From Heterobilharzia americana (taxonomy: Eukaryota > Platyhelminthes > Trematoda > Strigeidida > Schistosomatidae), in contig OX104127.1 in assembly GCA_944470555.2 (NCBI GenBank), positions 97,860,708 to 97,924,707 of the forward strand: a DNA stretch of 64,000 bases, read 5' to 3'. Positions 51,301 through 58,141 of the stretch are shown piece after piece. Both the position numbers and the translations under genes were made by a program. Every line of letters begins with the position of its first letter. Within the stretch, counting starts at the first letter, position 1. The notes beneath the pieces were generated by a model, which saw only the letters and a list, made by a program, of their open reading frames with translations, did not search any database and was not told the DNA's origin.

Positions 51301-54300
51301 CGCCGACAGCTTTGAAAGATAACGAAAAAAATTAGGAGTAAATAAACCTGTTAACAGAATATCATTGGTTTATTTTTGCTTCAAATTTCTGTTCATCTTC
51401 AGTATTTCATACCCATATGTTCATATAATGGTTTATTGTCCATAATTCTGAACCTTATAGTCACACACTCACACATACATACTTATGCAGGTTCAGTTTT
51501 TTATCAGCAGCCTTTATAGTCGAAATGACTATGAATTCATTATGTGGGTCGTTATACAATAAAAGATTTAGTATTATGTTGCTGCAACCATGTAAATGTC
51601 CATGTTATGTACATTATGATTCAGTAAATGTATGTTTAATATAGGTATTTATAGAGTAGTGATGATGGTTAGTGACCTTTTATGAACTAACTTCAGAATA
51701 CACCAACATGTAAACGTTTGTTTCTATACGGTGGATATTTTGTAAAAAATTATTATATTTTGAACCATTGGAAGGTGACTAGTAACCGTTGGTCTACATT
51801 TTTTTATTATTAGTGTTAGTCAGCAACCTTCAAGAAATTCGAATCTCCTCTGAAATTCAGACTAGTCTCATCTGTTACCTCAGTCAGAGATGATATTAGC
51901 CCTACTTGTACTCTACATTATATTTTATATAATGTGACCTAAAATATACGTATGAGCTGTTGAACAGTAACCTTTAGTTCTCACCATCGATAGTCGATTC
52001 ATCACAAACAATACTACTCAACATTCATGTTCACCTCCTAATTATCCACATGCGAACAACCAAGCAGAAAAATTTTTGGATACAATCAGGAGTGCTTTAA
52101 TTGGAAACGAGAAGGTTTCTCTATTTTCTGACATCATGCTGATTGGTACATAATCCAAATATTATCACATGAAAATCCACCAGCGGAGTGCATGTTTAAG
52201 CGCATGATATAAATCCTTTCTGACTCTATGCTCCCAGAAAAATGACTAGAAGATTTCAACCGTCAAAACTATAAAAGCCGTAAATGTAACTCAGACGATA
52301 ATTTAAAGCAACTGGTCCCTTTGATAAATTTAAACAGCGTAACGAGAAGACGAAGATTATCTGAAACATGTGATGTATTAGCGCCATACATTTCTAACAA
52401 TCTGATCACACATGGACTTGTCGAACTACTTATATGAAAATTTACTAAAAGGTCAATGAAGTTAATGGGAAACAGGCAGTAATTAGACAGTTTCAATATA
52501 CTACCTTAATAAAATGCAGATTGGCACAGTCTCACGAATCACTGTATCTCCTTGATCTTCATTTCTGTTCTTGAATTAGACATTCTATGCCTATTTTCCG
52601 CCCCACGTGTTTGTGAGGCTGACAGACAAACAAAATCATTACAGAACCTAGCACACAAGTGCATCGGTTCAAGTTGCCACACTTCACAATAATATTCAAA
52701 GAACAAGTATATCGGTAAATCTGAGATCAAAGTAGACATAGGTGTATGTGAGAAGAGGGAGTTGTAGTATGAAAGTAATCACTGTCAGGATACATACAGC
52801 TCTTATTGCTTTATTCTTGAAACAGATTCATGTAAGAGACCGTTACGTACTGTTTTGCTATTTAGTGGCCTAGTCAATATGATAATCATAGCTTCTTTAT
52901 CTGTTTTGAGATCTGGTTAGCAATTATTTCACTAAGATCAGTCAATGTATTAATGCAGGTTACAGAAGTAATAAACACTTCTGACCAGTTGATTTACTAA
53001 AGCTAAGCAACGTGTAGATGCATTTTAATGCTGATTGGTTGAGTAACATAATAGTTCCCCTTGTTTAAAATACCCACTTTTGGGCGAAGAAATTAGGACC
53101 ATACTGCATCAAATTGATCGACCTCAGTTGACATATGGACTCGAATGCCAATGCCTCGATATTTCTTAATATTTATTGTCATCACTGAGTTGGCTGTGCC
53201 TAGCAGTAGAATCCAGGATGCACGCTTCGTTTTATTTGTGACTCATCATCTGGATGTACCTGCACCCCAGTGAGTGGTATTGTTCCCCCTGAGACTCGAG
53301 CCTAGTACCCATTGCTTCAAACACCAAAGCGTTATCCACTAGGCTATTGAGGTGTGACAGCCACCTCTTGTAAAATGAGTGTTAGTCACTACAATTTCCT
53401 CATATAGTTGTTATTCTTCGTTGTTATACTGGGGTCCAGGTACATCCAGCTGACGAGTCCCAAATAGGATGAAACGCGCGTCCTGGGTTCCTAGCCACAA
53501 CCAAGTAAACTACGCTGTATTACTCTACAATAATAATAAGGCATATAAGCGAACAATATTGTTTTCAATTAGATCCTCTTCAGGCTTTACTCTAATACAA
53601 AAAACCTTTGTTTACGAAATTGCGATTTAATCGGAATGCGGCCGAAGAAGTTTTATATCAGAGACTGTCTAGAGCCATCAAGAGGACCTTCTACGCCGCA
53701 CAACTCTGTCTGCCATTTTCCAGTCGACCAATTGTTGTTCCTCAGACAATAGATAAGGTATCTAGTTTTCCCATTTCTATGTGTGTTTACAAGTTTTGCT
53801 GCTCCTATGGAGAAAGCTATATAGGGCGTACTACTAGTTGTAAAGTAGGAGAAAATAAATCCCGCTTTTAATGGATTTTTAGACTACTCAATATTTAGAT
53901 AGTGAAGCATCTAATTGAAAAATCAAGAGAATTTTGTAATTTCTTCTGTACAAAATAAAATCCATACAGTAAAGCCATGAAGGTACTAGCCAATTTCCTG
54001 TTTTAAGGATTCTGTTAGAAGTAGTTAAAAGGCTACATATGCATGTTTTCCCCTCATTATATGATTTGTCATTCATCAGTAATAAATCATTTTTTTCTCT
54101 TATAAAAGTTATACATTTGATTGCAGTCCCAGGTGTTTAGAAAGCTTATCAAAGGAGTCTGTTTATAGAGCTGTGTTCATCATTCTCTTACCAATATACA
54201 TTTTATTATGATGATTAATTATAATTCATGTTTTGTTTGTTTCCATTTGATTTTAGTCAGTTTGGAGGAATTTATGGCTCTAATGACAAAAGAAATATAA
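22540..54300 (+). CDS. CETN3: centrin-3, 5 exons recognised, first exon missing
   Basis: Calcium-binding EF-hand protein of centrioles, basal bodies and centrosomes. Exons 22540-22667, 22711-22828, 29443-29557, 41933-42009 and 54257-54300 join in phase with GT/AG introns of 43, 6614, 12375 and 12247 nt. They encode about 159 residues to a TAA. The wording is centrin-3 rather than centrin-1/2: RRRKRRELTPEQKQEI, FDLFDTDKD, FEDFNEIVTDMILDRDP, ELGENLSDQELHAMIDEFD. The EF-hand 1 loop is DTDKDQQISYYE; EF-hand 2 is degenerate; EF-hand 3 is DEDDSGKISYRN; EF-hand 4 is DRDGDGALSLEE. The protein ends MTKEI. The first exon seen starts with a split codon, so a short upstream exon with the ATG (roughly 8 codons by comparison with the 167-residue human protein) is still to be placed. 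The introns are packed with PLEs, LINEs and SINEs. Confidence 0.95.
22711..22828 (+). CDS. CETN3: CETN3 exon with EF-hand 2
   Basis: 118-nt exon after a 43-nt intron, reading VALRALGFELKKQEVLKTLE, then DYNIKEDSGKLRFEDFNEI. Compared with the animal centrin-3 wording (DYDREATGKITFED), the loop has one extra residue and Asn for the first Asp, so calcium binding here is unlikely. Confidence 0.95.
22921..23090 (+). mobile_element. SINE family E (tRNA-like)
   Basis: Contains ACCAGTGGGTCACGCGTTCA (B-box-like) and CAGCCAGGTAGTATCATTAG, shared in the same order with 27385-27535. The right part ends at the TTGCTAAGTGAATCCCAATT region. It lies in the large CETN3 intron, about 90 bp after the EF-hand 2 exon. 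Confidence 0.6.
23258..23572. mobile_element. Smalpha-type SINE, head-to-head inverted dimer
   Basis: Two SINE copies meet at about 23408. The left copy is on minus (GGATGGATAACGCTTTGA A box; TTCCAGTCTCAGTGAG B-box region; hammerhead remnant near 23270-23320). The right copy is on plus (AGATGGATAATGGTCTGACG; hammerhead remnant CTGAAAAGTCCCAAATAGGA at 23514). The ends are complementary (GGTGGCTA...AGCCACC). In the right hammerhead remnant the CUGANGA box has an A for G8 and GAAA has become GAGA; in the left one the CU of the box is lost. Both should be inactive. Confidence 0.75.
24333..24379. repeat. (AG)n microsatellite
   Basis: Uninterrupted GA dinucleotide tract in the CETN3 intron. It translates to a spurious Leu-Ser repeat on the other strand. 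Confidence 0.95.
24505..24880 (-). mobile_element. RTE/SR2-like LINE 3' tail
   Basis: Minus-oriented tail: AATCAGCGTAGAACC and GTTCAAGTTTTCATAATTC at the 3' end, then AAGAGTCCCCAACCATTG further 5'. The same elements occur at 27.8-28.1 kb. Confidence 0.5.
24975..25540 (+). pseudogene. Penelope-like element fragment split by a SINE
   Basis: Plus strand. CCATTTTTCAGTCGACCAAT and CAATAGACAAGG are followed after the SINE by AGATAAGGCATCTAGTTTTG, a GIY-YIG region (GTTTACAAGTTTGTTGCTCC), HLVDSGHSADKNNAFTISHH and the terminal AVGIRANNPSLCIQKRF. The unbroken order is seen in the related copy at 53.6-53.9 kb. A 3' UTR piece (GTAAAGCCTGAAGTGGATCT) follows near 25875. Confidence 0.75.
25033..25163 (-). 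mobile_element. SINE family A copy with hairpin arms and target-site duplication
   Basis: Inserted in a PLE. ATAGACAAGGC (25022-25032) and ATAGATAAGGC (25164-25174) look like an 11-bp target-site duplication with one change. The tRNA-like B box GGTTCGAATCC is on minus. Arms 25071-25098 and 25139-25166 are complementary over 28 nt with one mismatch, so the insert can fold into a tight hairpin. Confidence 0.7.
26838..26990 (+). mobile_element. RTE 3' tail nested in an RTE polymerase remnant
   Basis: Near-identical to the last 150 bp of the 18165-18640 copy, with TTTTTCTATCC, a CATGTACTACCG block and the terminus ATTTGATGCACCTATGTGC. It interrupts the older polymerase remnant. Confidence 0.7.
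27385..27535 (+). mobile_element. SINE family E copy
   Basis: Shares ACCAGTGGGTCACGGGTTCG, CAGCCAGGTAGTATCATTAG and the ACTCCACGAATGTGTACG region with 22921-23090. It lies inside the RTE remnant. Confidence 0.65.
27795..28790. mobile_element. RTE foldback: head-to-head 3' ends
   Basis: The left arm (27795-28285, minus sense) and right arm (28495-28790, plus sense) are complementary: GCGTAGAACCTCGCACAGAA against TTCTGTCC...GAACC, ACACATTTGTCTGCTTAGATAT on opposite strands, and the CGATGAGGTTGTGAACCTTC block. The left arm has about 170 bp that the right arm lacks. The loop (about 28300-28495) carries a minus-strand polymerase piece, RYVLSYGCKTWPLKVEYLKR, then VSDHRYLRSIDHVCWDSYVS. Both 3' ends point outwards. 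Confidence 0.7.
29443..29557 (+). CDS. CETN3: CETN3 exon with EF-hand 3
   Basis: 115-nt exon completing the Val codon and reading TDMILDRDPVTEMVRAFKLF, DEDDSGKISYRN and LKKIS. Position 12 of the loop is Asn, as in other centrin-3 proteins. The donor is GTAAAT after TCCAA. Confidence 0.95.
29705..30040 (+). mobile_element. SINE family B, nearly full length
   Basis: Plus-sense copy: CCTATGTCGGGAATTGACAG, A-box region GGCTCATTGGTAACGTGC, B box GGGTTTGATCCCTGG, then TGCGCACTGCTGAGGAGTC and the terminus AACTGATACCAGTCCATGAT. It starts about 150 bp after CETN3 exon 29443-29557. Confidence 0.75.
30522..32260. mobile_element. PLE head-to-head foldback, two 381-bp arms
   Basis: Left arm 30522-30902 and right arm 31880-32260 are reverse complements with few differences and equal length. 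Each arm holds the PLE C-terminal codons (SIKPKLCIQNDHI) plus 3' UTR, with 3' ends outwards. The minus-strand copy continues through the 977-bp spacer: GIY-YIG (TIYIGRTIG then stop, VRLGTREHQLAWFEKGEV), a degenerate linker, and reverse transcriptase (LYRQIDGVAMESPLGSIFAD, FHCRYIDDTFLVFDKRLYFN). At 31880 it switches directly into the opposite 3' end, so one partner is 5'-truncated within its last codons. Confidence 0.88.
31542..31879 (-). pseudogene. PLE reverse transcriptase fragment
   Basis: Open minus-strand reading from RCTPLKGSTINNLYRQIDGV through GSPLG-equivalent SPLGSIFADMF to RYIDDTFLVF, which keeps both catalytic Asp residues, and HFTYENKINDLIYFL. It lies between the foldback arms. 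The 5' part of the reverse transcriptase is missing, replaced by the inverted 3' end. Confidence 0.85.
32261..35029. other. CETN3 intron, nothing recognised
   Basis: About 2.8 kb of AT-rich intron without coding signatures or repeats shared with the rest of the window. The 64-codon ORF at 34250 has no recognisable feature. Confidence 0.5.
35030..35425 (+). mobile_element. RTE/SR2-like LINE 3' tail
   Basis: Open reading with MKSLTLNVGYLTENLEIIRT and SLEYFYQLLS, followed by the AT-rich tail with ACGTGGCAACTTCTTTGCA. It corresponds to the C-terminal and 3' region of the RTE family seen at 18.2 and 28.5 kb. It is diverged. Confidence 0.5.
36358..36782. mobile_element. SINE family B head-to-head dimer
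   Basis: The minus copy (36358-36665) has the A box GGCTGAGTGGTTAAC and B box GAGTTCGACCCC. It abuts a plus copy reduced to the 3' part (CATACTAAGACGAAACAGCT ... CAACTGATGTCAGTGCATGA). Both 3' termini face out. Confidence 0.72.
36925..37145 (-). pseudogene. PLE GIY-YIG fragment
   Basis: Minus-strand match to the PLE at 21.2-21.7 kb: AAGATAAGCTTCCTTGTCTG, ATGCGCATCTACCAGTTTAG (R-I-YQF), GAATGTTTTCTACACGCAT and a truncated end at TTTCATCC. It covers the GIY-YIG start only. Confidence 0.65.
37150..38732. other. CETN3 intron, nothing recognised
   Basis: AT-rich intronic DNA without motifs. The short ORFs present are not conserved-looking. Confidence 0.45.
38733..39937. mobile_element. foldback element of unknown family, ~430-470-bp arms
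   Basis: Left arm 38733-39162 pairs with right arm 39464-39937. Matching blocks are AACAAACTAAAAACTGTCCT (left, outer) with its complement at 39863-39883, and AAAAGCTGTTATCAGATGTA (left, inner) with its complement near 39481-39500. The coordinate sum shifts by 47 between the outer and inner blocks, so the arms have indels. The 300-bp spacer and the arms contain no coding signature or match to the PLE, RTE or SINE families here. Confidence 0.75.
39938..41145. other. CETN3 intron, nothing recognised
   Basis: Intronic DNA of ordinary composition. The ORF at 40779-40970 has no signature. Confidence 0.45.
41146..41510. mobile_element. SINE family B head-to-head dimer
   Basis: Minus copy 41146-41340 (AGCTCAATGGCAACGTGC A box) and plus copy 41341-41510 (TAACGTGCTGGCCCCGGAAC, GGGTTCTATCCCTGG B box) are joined inside the tRNA-like part. 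Outer ends TTGGTATTCATCATGAACTG and TCCATGATGAATACCAACTT are complementary. Confidence 0.8.
41933..42009 (+). CDS. CETN3: CETN3 exon, ELGENLSDQEL
   Basis: 77-nt exon after TATCCCTAG, completing Lys and reading ELGENLSDQELHAMIDEFDR, DGDGA plus one base of Leu. The donor is GTAAGT. A SINE dimer begins about 55 bp downstream. Confidence 0.94.
42063..42300. mobile_element. SINE family B, minus copy plus inverted 3' stub
   Basis: The minus copy starts ATATTCATCACTGACTG and keeps the B-box complement GGGATTGAACCC. It is followed by a plus-strand stub CAACCGATGTCAGTCTGGGA with GAATATCAC. It begins about 55 bp after the donor of CETN3 exon 41933-42009. Confidence 0.65.
42929..43065. repeat. small foldback repeat
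   Basis: GGGTGACTTTAAAGACTACC pairs with the complement of GATCTTTAAAGTCACTCC. The right arm includes CAGCAGTTGCTAAAGTGATC and GAAACCTG, shared with 17231-17357. Confidence 0.65.
43066..44940. other. CETN3 intron with (TTA)n tract
   Basis: No gene or family recognised. It includes the (TTA)n at 43622-43668. The 94-codon minus-strand ORF at 43207-43491 lacks a recognisable domain. Confidence 0.45.
43622..43668. repeat. (TTA)n microsatellite
   Basis: About 15 perfect TTA/ATT units. Confidence 0.95.
44941..45240. mobile_element. SINE family C inverted pair
   Basis: The left, minus-sense part includes CCTGAACCTAGGTTTTCTGC and GAGGTTCGAACATGAAATTG. The right, plus-sense part includes CCAGTAGCTCGGTGACAAGG (A box TAGCTCGGTGA) and ends GAAACCTAGATGCAGGGCTT with CCTACC. 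The ends are complementary in type. A related copy is at 61291-61500. It ends directly against a (TA)30 tract. Confidence 0.6.
45241..45300. repeat. (TA)30 microsatellite
   Basis: Sixty bases of uninterrupted TA, immediately at the 3' end of a SINE family C copy. Confidence 0.97.
45795..46300. mobile_element. SINE family A head-to-head dimer
   Basis: The left tRNA-like unit is on minus (GGGTCTTGTGGATCAGTTGG A box, GGTTTGAGCCCC B box). The right unit is on plus (GGTCTTCTAGCTCTGCTGG A box, GCTGGTTCGAGTCC B box). A linker of about 240 bp contains GATGAGAAGTCCTGACTGGA. The outer left end is GACTATCTGAGATAG. The same linker and order recur at 62208-62640. Confidence 0.72.
46616..46815 (-). mobile_element. 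SINE family B, single copy
   Basis: Minus-sense copy: GGTATTCATCACGGACTGAC terminus, B-box complement GAGATCGGACCC, A-box complement ATCATTGAACCATC. No inverted partner was recognised. Confidence 0.68.
46975..47665 (-). pseudogene. RTE/SR2-like LINE C-terminus and 3' tail
   Basis: Minus strand: VEDMRGFQVFDY, FRSIGYVV and further 3' EESQLIWL-type residues. The tail runs through GATGTATTCACACATTATC to the terminus GGCAACTTGAACCGCTTTGC at about 47,000. Frames are broken throughout. Confidence 0.6.
47666..48899. other. CETN3 intron, nothing recognised
   Basis: AT-rich, without coding or repeat signatures. Confidence 0.45.
48900..49230 (-). pseudogene. RTE/SR2-like polymerase fragment
   Basis: Minus-strand reading HFTYLGSRITLDRSMTNEIS, STRMQKVTLTSTNLHYSS and a VIKGEKYKK...SGVQPQL continuation. 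It matches the RTE segment FTYLGS...DEISARIxKARxAFxNLRHLW. A plus-strand tail follows at 49430, so the two may form another head-to-head pair. Confidence 0.65.
49430..49620 (+). mobile_element. RTE 3' tail
   Basis: CACTTCCCCTTTGTATGCTG, GAAATGTTGCAAGTTGGACG, CAAAACTCCACGTTGGTTTG: the same layout as the termini at 18.6 and 26.9 kb. Confidence 0.5.
49621..51029. other. CETN3 intron, nothing recognised
   Basis: No domain or shared repeat identified. A CTGTCTGTCTGT run is near 50573. Confidence 0.45.
51030..51180 (+). mobile_element. Smalpha-type SINE with decayed hammerhead
   Basis: B box GGGTTCGAGTCCC, CACCACTCACTGGG, then AGGTACATCCAA-CTGATGA-GTC...GAC-GAAA. The CTGATGA (51106-51112) and GAAA (51127-51130) cores are intact. 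The stem I base is mismatched (CCAA against CCGG) and stem III (CCC/CTG) hardly pairs, so self-cleavage is doubtful. Confidence 0.75.
52045..52255 (+). pseudogene. LTR retrotransposon integrase remnant (Gypsy-like)
   Basis: ANNQAEKFLDTIRSALIGN resembles the NGQAERFVDTFKRAL block of Gypsy-type integrases. After a frameshift the C-terminal block continues as HENPPAECMFKRMI, stop, ILSDSMLPEK, matching the TPxxSPAExxxGRxxRxxxDxLLP wording. Catalytic DDE positions upstream are not visible. Only about 70 codons remain. Confidence 0.55.
52600..52800 (-). mobile_element. RTE 3' tail
   Basis: Minus-sense: ends CAACTTGAACCGATGCACTT and GTGCTAGGTTCTGTAATG, with CACCTATGTCTACTTTG further 5'. Confidence 0.65.
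53190..53512. mobile_element. Smalpha-type SINE, head-to-head inverted dimer
   Basis: The left copy is on minus: AATAGCCTAGTGGATAACGC A box, GGCTCGAGTCTCAGG B box, then a hammerhead remnant with ATGATGA for CUGAUGA and GAAG for GAAA, ending ATCCTGGATTCT. The right copy, on plus, lacks the tRNA-like part and starts at ACTGGGGTCCAGGTACATCC with a good hammerhead. The ends TTGGCTGTGCCTAG and CTAGCCACAACCAA are complementary. Confidence 0.8.
53443..53489 (+). ncRNA. hammerhead ribozyme (type I, Smalpha)
   Basis: Stem I strand CATCCAG (53443-53449); core CTGACGA (53450-53456; the variable position 7 is C, which hammerheads tolerate); stem II GTCC/GGAT with loop CAAATA (53457-53470, one G-U closing pair); GAAA (53471-53474); very short stem III CGC/GCG (53475-53480); cleavage-site UC (53481-53482); stem I return CTGGGTT (53483-53489). 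Every invariant core residue is present. Minimal stem III is typical of these SINE hammerheads, which often work best as dimers. It lies on the sense strand of CETN3 intron 4. Confidence 0.82.
53545..53870 (+). pseudogene. Penelope-like element fragment with inverted 3' UTR piece
   Basis: 53606-53870 reads KLRFNRNAAEEVLYQRLSRA, IKRTFYAAQLCLPFSSRP, then FPISMCVYKFCCSYGESYIG and RTT: the linker and GIY-YIG start of the PLE family also at 25 kb. Just upstream, 53545-53605 is the reverse complement of that family's 3' UTR at 25865-25925 (AACAATATTGTTTTCAATTA; CAGGCTTTACTCTAATA). The fragment is therefore again joined head-to-head to a 3' end. Confidence 0.75.
54257..54300 (+). CDS. CETN3: CETN3 terminal exon
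   Basis: 44-nt exon after GATTTTAG. It completes the Leu codon and reads SLEEFMALMTKEI, then TAA at 54298-54300. It supplies the last four residues of the EF-hand 4 loop, including Glu12. It is found only by phase and homology because of its length. Confidence 0.93.
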
Positions 54301-55063
54301 TACTGGCAGTTGTTGACTTACAGAAAGTGGAAACAACTTCGCCTTTTTTTTTACCCTGTACTCATTCAGTATAGTATTTAAAACAGTTTTATGTGTTTCT
54401 ATAAATTTTTATATCCTTCTGTATGTATGTGTACAAGGATAGGTTGCTGTGACAGGGGTTTGATCTGTATTGTAGGTTTTTATCTCTCTGTTCGTTATTA
54501 TTATTATTAATTATTACCATTATTGTTATTATTATTTAATACTTGGATGAGATAGCAAGTATATATTTCAAAACTTTATTAACTCCAATCCTCTCACTGT
54601 TCATATCTCACCTATATTTATGGTATACACTTGTATGCCCCACAGTGACTTGTGATTTCCTACAAATATACGTACACATTTTATTGATTATTAATTATAT
54701 CTACTTCGTAAATTGTTGATATAGAGTTTATAGCAGGCACGTCTAAATGTACAAGCACTAACCATTGATTGAACTAGTGTCTATGTTTCATTCCATGAAC
54801 CAAGTAATATGCAAATGTTGAAAATGTGTGCACATAATTATTGTGAAATGATAAGAATAAAATTATTGTTATCTCTGTATTGTATTTCTATGTTTGTTGA
54901 TACTATCCCCACACTTTATGATTAGACAATCGAAACTTTGGTTATAAAGAAAAAACTGATGTTTATAACTTTGATGTAAACAAAACAAAGAATGATTCTG
55001 ATCACAATCAGTTGTTGTTGACGTATACATGAGATACAGATTGTGTTATCTGTTATTTTTTGA
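54301..55063. other. CETN3 3' UTR and downstream DNA
   Basis: Contains ATT-rich runs near 54500 and the candidate polyadenylation hexamer at 54856. No other gene seen. Confidence 0.5.
54856..54861 (+). promoter_or_regulatory. CETN3: candidate CETN3 polyadenylation signal
   Basis: AATAAA in GATAAGAATAAAATTATTG, about 556 nt after the CETN3 stop and followed by T-rich, GT-containing DNA. It is a canonical hexamer at a sensible distance; closer noncanonical sites cannot be excluded. Confidence 0.45.
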
Positions 55064-55456
55064 AGTAGTATTCATCACGAACTGACATCAGTTTGGGAAC
55101 CATTAAAAACCTGAGAGCACTGGACAGCTGTTTTGTCCTATTACGGGACTCCTCAGCAGTATGCACCCATGACCCGGCTAGGGGTCGAACTCAGAACCTT
55201 CAGGTTTCACGGTGGACGTGTTAGCCATTGAGCCAGTGGGTTGGAGTTCAATGGTTCACAGTCCCCAACTTCTGTCAATTCACGATACAGGGTCTTCAGT
55301 TGACATCTGCTTCCCTTCTGGCTGGTTGACCTCACAGGTCCCTAGCCGGGTCGTGGGTGTGCACTGCTGAGGAGTCCCACACTGGGACGAAACAGCTGTC
55401 CAGTGCTCCCAGGTTTCCAGTGGTTCCTCAACTTATGTCCATGGTGAATACTACCC
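55064..55456. mobile_element. SINE family B head-to-head dimer
   Basis: The minus copy (55064-55345) has the GCTAGGGGTCGAACTCAG B-box complement and extended 5' part. The plus copy (about 55346-55456) starts at TAGCCGGGTCGTGGGTGTGC and ends before a GAATACTACC terminus. It closely resembles the 36358-36782 dimer. Confidence 0.75.
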
Positions 55457-57279
55457 AAAAAAAACTAAAATCCCCATTCATCTCAAGAATACATTATCTA
55501 TTATTCTTTGGGGAAAATATTTTTCAACTAGATGGCTGGACGAAGCTGAATGAAGTTTTGAATATAAATTCATATTAGTGTTGCTTTATATTGTGGGAAC
55601 GACACACTTGGTAGACATCATGGAGGTGCACTGCAATGGTAAATATATCCCATTTTTAATTAGTAGGTTACGCGTTTCTACTTATTGCCTACTTTGGTTA
55701 CGATAACTTGGTGTTGTTGTCCGCTCTTGCGAAGCGCAGTACATATGATATATGACTTAACCTGATATATCAGTATGTACCTGGTTCACTAGGTTACACG
55801 AAGATCAATACTTTCGAAACACAACTCGCTTGCTATAGAACCAGCAGATAAACAGTAATCATGCTACGTATTGATTAAAAGAGTCGAATAACCTAGTGAG
55901 GTCGTGAATCATCATATACTGAAATGGTCATGAAGTGTGTTGTATATGCGTAACACAATGTCCAGTGTCATCATTGATAAGTTGCGTACGAAAGCATATA
56001 TTTCCTAGTCTAAATTCATAGGGCAAAGAACATTTGTGTTTTAAGAGCTTACAGAATGTTTTAATGTCACTGACACCGATTAAAACATATCCACTCCTTC
56101 CCATTATCCTATTATTTGGCTATCCCCGATCCACTTATCGAGGTTTTGGCAACCAGTACCCTCAGTTGCCTACTACCCGGATGTACACAATGTGGCTGAG
56201 TGCGTTTTAAAACTATGTGGCTATAAAACATGAACATTAAAGTTTGTGGATGCAAGAATGCTTGAGTCATTCAACCACCGTTGTCGTCATATTATCAAAT
56301 CGCCAAGTTAATAGTATAGAGATAAAGTATAAAATCACAATCAAGAGATTTAAGTCAGTTAATGAGTTTGTAAACGTACGTTAAAACAGGCGGTTGGGAA
56401 ACATGCCGAGTCAGTGTTTAACCAGATGTACAATGTTACCTGGACTAGGTTTAGGTTTGTTAAATTTGTTGAGACTGAAACGTGGCATCGGTTTATGGAG
56501 TCTCAGACTGCTGATGTGAGACGTGTAGAGAAGTATAAGCCTTCATGATATTGGTTCGCATGACAACCGAGATAGATGGTTCTAAAACTCTAGGTGATAT
56601 TGTTCGGGTTGAATAACAATGGTCCACATACATCTTCACATTACTGTCATCGTAAACATCACGCCATATTTCGTTAGTTGCTTTATCTCCTCTTCGTATG
56701 ATATTCTACAACGTTTGGTCATATTTCTTTTGTCTTGTATCTTGTACTGATTTGAATTGTGGCAACGTGGACCTTCTACTCAGTATAGCCCGACCCTATG
56801 TTCATGTCGACTGAATCTTCAACAAATTGTTCTATCCCTCCTTCAAAATATACTACCTGTTTGCTACTATCAGCGCCTTTGTTCTTCTCCATTTGTTTTT
56901 TTGTTCAATTCCTGTTCCTGTGTGCTAGTGCGCAGCATGCTTAGATGGACCGATCAAAAACTGTCATTTCCTACATATAGACTTCAGAATTAAAACTTAC
57001 CCTGATAGAATTACAGACAGAAAAATAGATGCAAAGAGCATAAATAGATGTTTCGCATTCCAATAACTGCTCTAAAAACATCATTCAGAAAACTGAAAAC
57101 TAAAATAAAAATCACATGATTAGCCTTGCAACAGCATAATAATTCTACCTGTCGGTGGAGGTATGACTGAAGAATTAGGAAGGGTTCTAACGAAGCATTG
57201 AACTAACACCTTCAAAAAGACAACCAACACTTTGGAATGCATCAGTCCCTATAAAAGACAGAATTCCTCTTAACTCTAC
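55457..57279. other. intergenic, nothing recognised
   Basis: Downstream of CETN3. ORFs such as 56757-56993 have no recognisable feature. Confidence 0.45.
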
Positions 57280-57500
57280 ATAGGATTGTATCTACTAGTT
57301 AGGCTGTATCGATGATTTTGATGCCTATTATATTGGAGAGTCATCCTACGAAATCTTCACTCATGCTAGAGAGCATGTAAGCAAAACAAAATGGCCACTA
57401 AACAATCCCGGAGAACTTACAAATCAAAATCTGCAATTGTTATCCATAATATCTTTAATAGCCACGCAACTGGCATTGAAAACATCAAAATGATTAATAA
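57280..57500 (+). pseudogene. PLE GIY-YIG fragment
   Basis: DAYYIGESSYEIFTHAREHV carries the YYIGxS...REH pattern of GIY-YIG endonucleases. A frameshift then leads to KSAIVIHNIF-type residues. Too short for family placement. Confidence 0.5.
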
Positions 57501-58141
57501 AGAATTTTAAAAGTATGAGGAAAAAATAATAGCTGAGATATTTCACATAATGTTGAATCCTATCCAACCAACTTGGATAGTATATCCAAAATAACGCGTA
57601 TACACTAACCGTAACTAAAATAACATAGAAACATAAACAAACTGAATTCTTCATTCATATTACTTTTCTCACATCTTTATATCATGGACTAATAATTGAT
57701 GAAGATAACACTCAGTCCCAACTCGTTTTCATTTTTATGTGCATTTATGAATACTGTAATTCTATTTATTTCCATTTAATATTAAAACACAATAACTAGT
57801 ACATATTTTATTCCCTGAAGAAGCAGTTTCCAAGGGATCAGTAGACGTTAGAAATTCATCTTTCTACCTCATTCAAATTTTACAAATACATTTCCTTTAT
57901 ATATCAATTCCACGTTGTTTTCCCCTAGAGGTCAACGAGTAATTGACCATTCTTTCATCTTATGACACTCATCTTTAATACACAACGAGTTATTCTTCGC
58001 TGCTTAACTAAACACTCAATTTTAACTAACCTCTGAAGAGTTCATGCAGATCCCAATGAAAGAAATTGTGAACCTCCACATTCTTGGTAGTATTGTGTCC
58101 TCTGAGCTGAGTTGTTTATTCACAGAGCTTCCATCGTCTTT

